Origin: BRH-c54 sp036567945
GTDB lineage: Bacteria; Bacteroidota; Bacteroidia; Flavobacteriales_E; Vicingaceae
DNA length: 35,815 nucleotides
Assembly (NCBI GenBank): GCA_036567945.1
Contig: DATCTM010000001.1
Coordinates: 1 to 35,815, forward strand
Direction of reading: 5' to 3'
Within the stretch, counting starts at the first letter, position 1, and each line of letters opens with the position of its first letter. This document shows, one piece after another, positions 33,341 through 35,815 of the stretch. The notes under the pieces were generated by a model. That model was given only the letters and a program-made list of their open reading frames with translations. It was not told where the DNA came from and made no database searches. Both the position numbers and the translations under genes were made by a program.

Positions 33341-33754
33341 ATGGGACAAACACACAAAATAGTAGATAAAATGATGGAAACCGATGCTTTTAGCCAATGG
33401 TTGGGTATCGAAGTCATTGAGTCAAAAGAAGGATATTGTCAACTAAAAATGACGGTAAGACCGGAGATGTGCAATGGATTTGGCATTATACACGGTGGAG
33501 TAACTTTTTCATTAGCCGATAGTGCATTAGCTTTTGCTTCTAATGCTTATGGCAGATTAAGTGTAGCATTGGAATGTTCTATTTCTTATCCTAATCCGGT
33601 AAATGTTGGCGACACCTTATTTGCAGAAGCTACAGAGGTAAATTTATCTAACAAAATAGGCATTTACAACATTCCGGTAACTAACCAACATGGTATGTTG
33701 GTTGGAGCTTTTAAAGGTACTGTTTACAGAACAGGAAAAGAGTGGGAAATTTAG
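33341..33754 (+). CDS. paaI: Hotdog-fold acyl-CoA thioesterase, PaaI type
   Basis: The 137-residue protein begins 2 bp after paaH stops. It has NGFGIIHGGVTFSLADSALAFA (45-66, with His51-Gly-Gly and Asp60, the hotdog active-site pair) and a CSISYPNPVNVGDTL strand. PaaI releases CoA from ring-hydroxylated phenylacetyl-CoA compounds and may prevent loss of CoA in the pathway. The start is clear and the spacing shows co-translation with paaH. Confidence 0.92.
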   Translation: MGQTHKIVDKMMETDAFSQWLGIEVIESKEGYCQLKMTVRPEMCNGFGIIHGGVTFSLADSALAFASNAYGRLSVALECSISYPNPVNVGDTLFAEATEVNLSNKIGIYNIPVTNQHGMLVGAFKGTVYRTGKEWEI

Positions 33755-33766
33755 TTTAGTGTAGAA

Positions 33767-33822
33767 GTTTATGAGTTTAGAGGTAGAAACATTATCGTTT
33801 TATGAAACCTCAAACTTTAAAC
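33767..33822. other. Imperfect inverted repeat between paaI and gpmI
   Basis: GTTTATGAGTTTAGAGGT (33767-33784) and ACCTCAAACTTTAAAC (33807-33822) are imperfect reverse complements, with AGTTTAGAGGT facing ACCTCAAACT. The hairpin is interrupted and lacks a clear T-run, so terminator function is only possible. It is the only structure seen in this 76-bp convergent spacer. Confidence 0.3.
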
Positions 33823-33830
33823 ATTGAACC

Positions 33831-35354
33831 TCAAGATACCAAGACCTCTCCATCCATTTCTACTGGCAAAGCAATATCCATTAACTTTAAAATAGTGGGA
33901 GCGATATCCGCTAACTTTCCATCAGCAATAGCTTTGTAATGATTATCTATTAAAATGCAAGGCACCAAATTAGTGGAATGAGCCGTATTTGGAGAGCCAT
34001 CAGCATTGATAGCAACATCAGCATTACCATGATCGGCAATAATGATAAATGAATATCCTTTTTCTATTCCTGTGTTTACGATTCGTTCCACACAATTATC
34101 CACTTTCTCCACCGCTTTTACAATGGCTTCATAAACACCTGTGTGCCCTACCATATCGGGGTTAGCGAAATTTAAACAAATAAAATCCGCAGGGTCATTA
34201 TTAATTTCATTAAGAATAGCTTGAGTAACTTCTTCGGCACTCATTTCAGGTTGTAAATCGTAAGTAGCTACTTTTGGCGAGTTGATTAAAATTCTCTTTT
34301 CTCCATCAAAAGGCACCTCTCTCCCTCCTGAAAAAAAGAAAGTTACGTGAGGGTATTTTTCTGTTTCGGCAATACGAATTTGGGTTTTATTATGAGCAGA
34401 TAGTACTTCTCCCAAGGTATTCGTTAAATTATCTTTATTGTAAAGAACATGCACATTTTTAAATGTCTTATCATAGTTCGTCATGGTAACATAGTACAAC
34501 GGAAGTGTATTCATGTTCCATTCATGTTTGTCTTCTTGCGTTAGTGCAATGGTAATTTCTCTACAACGATCGGTTCTAAAGTTAAAACAAATCACCACAT
34601 CATCCGGCTGAATAGTTCCTATAGGATTTCCTGTCTCATTCACCACAACAGTAGGTTCTATAAACTCATCGGTAACATTATTGATATAACTCTCCTGGAT
34701 ACTTTGCAACACATTTTGCGTTGTTTTTCCTTCTCCTTTTACCAGCAAATTATAAGCTTTTTGTACACGTTCCCAACGATTATCCCTATCCATAGCATAA
34801 TACCTGCCTATTACAGAAGCTAACTTTACATTGGTATGTTGAATTTTTTCTTGAAGTTGCTCTATAAAACCCAATCCACTTTTGGGGTCACAATCTCTAC
34901 CATCAGTAAAAGCATGCACAAAGGCTTTTTTTACTTGTTGCTGATGTGCTATCTCACATAAACGGTACAAATGCTTTTGATGTGAATGAATTCCTCCATC
35001 GGAAACCAACCCCATAAAATGAACACTTACATTGTTTTTCTTTGCGTATTCAAAAGCAGCTAATAAAGTAGGATTTTTATCGATGGTTTTATCTTCAACA
35101 GCTTTATTAATTTTAGCAAAATCTTGATACACTACTCTTCCTGCTCCTATGTTTAAATGACCCACTTCGGAGTTTCCCATTTGTCCATCGGGTAACCCTA
35201 CAAAACCACCAAAGGTTTTTAGTTTTGCATGGGGATATTTTGCTAAACAGGCATCAAAAAATGGTGTGTTGGCATTGTAAATGGCGTCTGATTTGGTCTT
35301 GTCTCCCAAACCCCAGCCATCCAAAATTAATAAAGCTACTTTTTTTGTGTTCAT
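33831..35354 (-). CDS. gpmI: 2,3-bisphosphoglycerate-independent phosphoglycerate mutase
   Basis: GpmI interconverts 3- and 2-phosphoglycerate in glycolysis and gluconeogenesis and needs manganese. The 507-residue length is normal. Asp12 and the phosphorylated Ser62 sit in the patterns LILDGWG and MGNSEVGHLNIGAGR. Further metal-binding segments are FTDGRD, the NFANPDMVGHTG block and the IADHGNAD block near the C-terminus. A -7 box lies 26 bp upstream on the minus strand. It is a separate single-gene transcript. Confidence 0.96.
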   Translation of the reverse strand: MNTKKVALLILDGWGLGDKTKSDAIYNANTPFFDACLAKYPHAKLKTFGGFVGLPDGQMGNSEVGHLNIGAGRVVYQDFAKINKAVEDKTIDKNPTLLAAFEYAKKNNVSVHFMGLVSDGGIHSHQKHLYRLCEIAHQQQVKKAFVHAFTDGRDCDPKSGLGFIEQLQEKIQHTNVKLASVIGRYYAMDRDNRWERVQKAYNLLVKGEGKTTQNVLQSIQESYINNVTDEFIEPTVVVNETGNPIGTIQPDDVVICFNFRTDRCREITIALTQEDKHEWNMNTLPLYYVTMTNYDKTFKNVHVLYNKDNLTNTLGEVLSAHNKTQIRIAETEKYPHVTFFFSGGREVPFDGEKRILINSPKVATYDLQPEMSAEEVTQAILNEINNDPADFICLNFANPDMVGHTGVYEAIVKAVEKVDNCVERIVNTGIEKGYSFIIIADHGNADVAINADGSPNTAHSTNLVPCILIDNHYKAIADGKLADIAPTILKLMDIALPVEMDGEVLVS

Positions 35355-35379
35355 TTGGATGTAAAAATAATAAGTTCGA

Positions 35380-35387
35380 CAAAGTTA
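35380..35387 (-). promoter_or_regulatory. -7 box of gpmI
   Basis: TAACTTTG on the minus strand (35387-35380) matches TAnnTTTG exactly, 26 bp before the gpmI ATG. No clear -33 TTG is seen. Confidence 0.5.
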
Positions 35388-35420
35388 AGCTCATTTTTTT
35401 AGACCTTTACTTTTTTAAGC

Positions 35421-35493
35421 AATTAACCACATCGTAATATAGAAATTCCTTAACTCAATAAACTATAAAAACTATGTATCTATGTGGTTTAAT
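35421..35493. repeat. Inverted repeat in the gpmI/CoA-binding intergenic region
   Basis: AATTAACCACAT (35421-35432) and ATGTGGTTTAATT (35482-35494) are near reverse complements, about 50 bp apart; the AACCACAT/ATGTGGTT core is exact. This could be a paired operator or a long loop hairpin. No function can be assigned. Confidence 0.35.
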
Positions 35494-35513
35494 TTTTAAG
35501 CTTTTTTACATTT

Positions 35514-35540
35514 TTGGCAGCAGGATAATGCGTACTTTTA
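35514..35540 (+). promoter_or_regulatory. Candidate promoter of the CoA-binding protein gene
   Basis: TTTTTG (35511-35516) provides a -33 TTG and TACTTTTA (35533-35540) a -7 box with one mismatch at the final base, with a 16-bp spacer. The ATG follows at 35564. Confidence 0.4.
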
Positions 35541-35563
35541 TGGTGTAATTATTAAACTAATAA

Positions 35564-35815
35564 AATGAAAAAGACATTGATATTAGGAGCAACTCCAAAC
35601 CCCGAAAGATATGCATACAAAGCCACTGCTAAATTGGCTCAACACGGACATGAAGTAGTGCCTGTTGGCATTAAAAAAGGTGAAATTGAAGGTCATGAAA
35701 TTTTAACTAATTCTCCTACTCCAACTGATATTGATACTGTTACCTTATATGTCGGTCCGGCACGACAAAAAGAATATTACGATTATGTAGTGAATCAAAT
35801 TCACCCGAAACGTAT
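35564..35815 (+). CDS. CoA-binding protein, YccU-type (partial, cut by right edge)
   Basis: The ATG at 35564 opens a frame of 84 codons that runs to the window end. It begins KKTLILGATPNPERYAYKA, the Rossmann-like glycine turn of CoA-binding (CoA_binding_2) proteins, followed by LAQHGHEVVPVGIKKGEIEG and a TLYVGPARQKEYYDYV segment. Such proteins of ~120-140 residues are small cytoplasmic proteins of undefined function, so roughly a third of the gene is missing. Upstream -33/-7 candidates support this start. Confidence 0.82.

Noticed and set aside
1..35815. CRISPR arrays, insertion sequences, tRNA or rRNA genes
   Set aside because: I saw no regularly spaced direct repeats, no transposase frame, no terminal repeats and no GC-rich structured RNA-like stretch in the intergenic gaps.

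Overview
The window looks like chromosomal DNA from a low-GC Bacteroidota, most likely a flavobacterium-type member of Flavobacteriales. Four things point there. The gene cut by the left edge ends in a gliding-motility-associated (CHU_C-type) C-terminal domain. A secreted protein at 24588-25382 ends in a type IX secretion (T9SS) type A sorting tail. Many genes are preceded by the Bacteroidota sigma -7 box TAnnTTTG rather than an E. coli-type promoter. Shine-Dalgarno sequences are weak and several genes use TTG. I see no rRNA, tRNA, insertion sequence, prophage or CRISPR.

Layout. 1-362: 3' end of a large surface protein, followed by a 27-bp perfect inverted repeat (terminator). 443-3306: korAB, 2-oxoacid:ferredoxin oxidoreductase. 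3420-5347: galE followed by an outer-membrane barrel protein. 5440-22765: a polysaccharide (capsule/O-antigen) locus with seven glycosyltransferase modules, three methyltransferases, a Wzx-type flippase, a candidate Wzy polymerase, two WbpG-like sugar amidotransferase modules (one fused to a glycosyltransferase-like domain), an SDR epimerase and a WecE-type sugar aminotransferase. Its main left-going operon (16878 to 6303) has tightly overlapping genes and faces a short right-going operon (17023-20270). 22773-35815 is mostly housekeeping: rdgB, yceI, methylmalonyl-CoA epimerase, a T9SS cargo protein, hemH, a glycosyltransferase, a GNAT protein, a haem-binding-domain protein, nadD, gmk, yicC, a paaG-paaH-paaI trio, gpmI and the start of a CoA-binding protein.

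How the genes work together. GalE, the epimerase at 18203, WecE and the amidotransferases would make or modify nucleotide sugars. The glycosyltransferases and methyltransferases would assemble and decorate a lipid-linked repeat unit. The flippase and Wzy candidate would flip and polymerise it. No initiating phosphosugar transferase, no Wza/Wzc export genes and no HisH/HisF-type ammonia-supplying partner for the amidotransferases are seen here, so those steps must be encoded elsewhere or work differently.

The most unusual points are the glycosyltransferase-amidotransferase fusion (13334-15547), a second stand-alone amidotransferase without HisH/HisF, a probable CTG start (8376) in a CTGA stop/start overlap, a head-to-head pair of starts only 7 bp apart (22765/22773), and a nearly leaderless hemH. 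No gene-free stretch exceeds 300 bases; the longest are 25383-25620 and 35355-35563.
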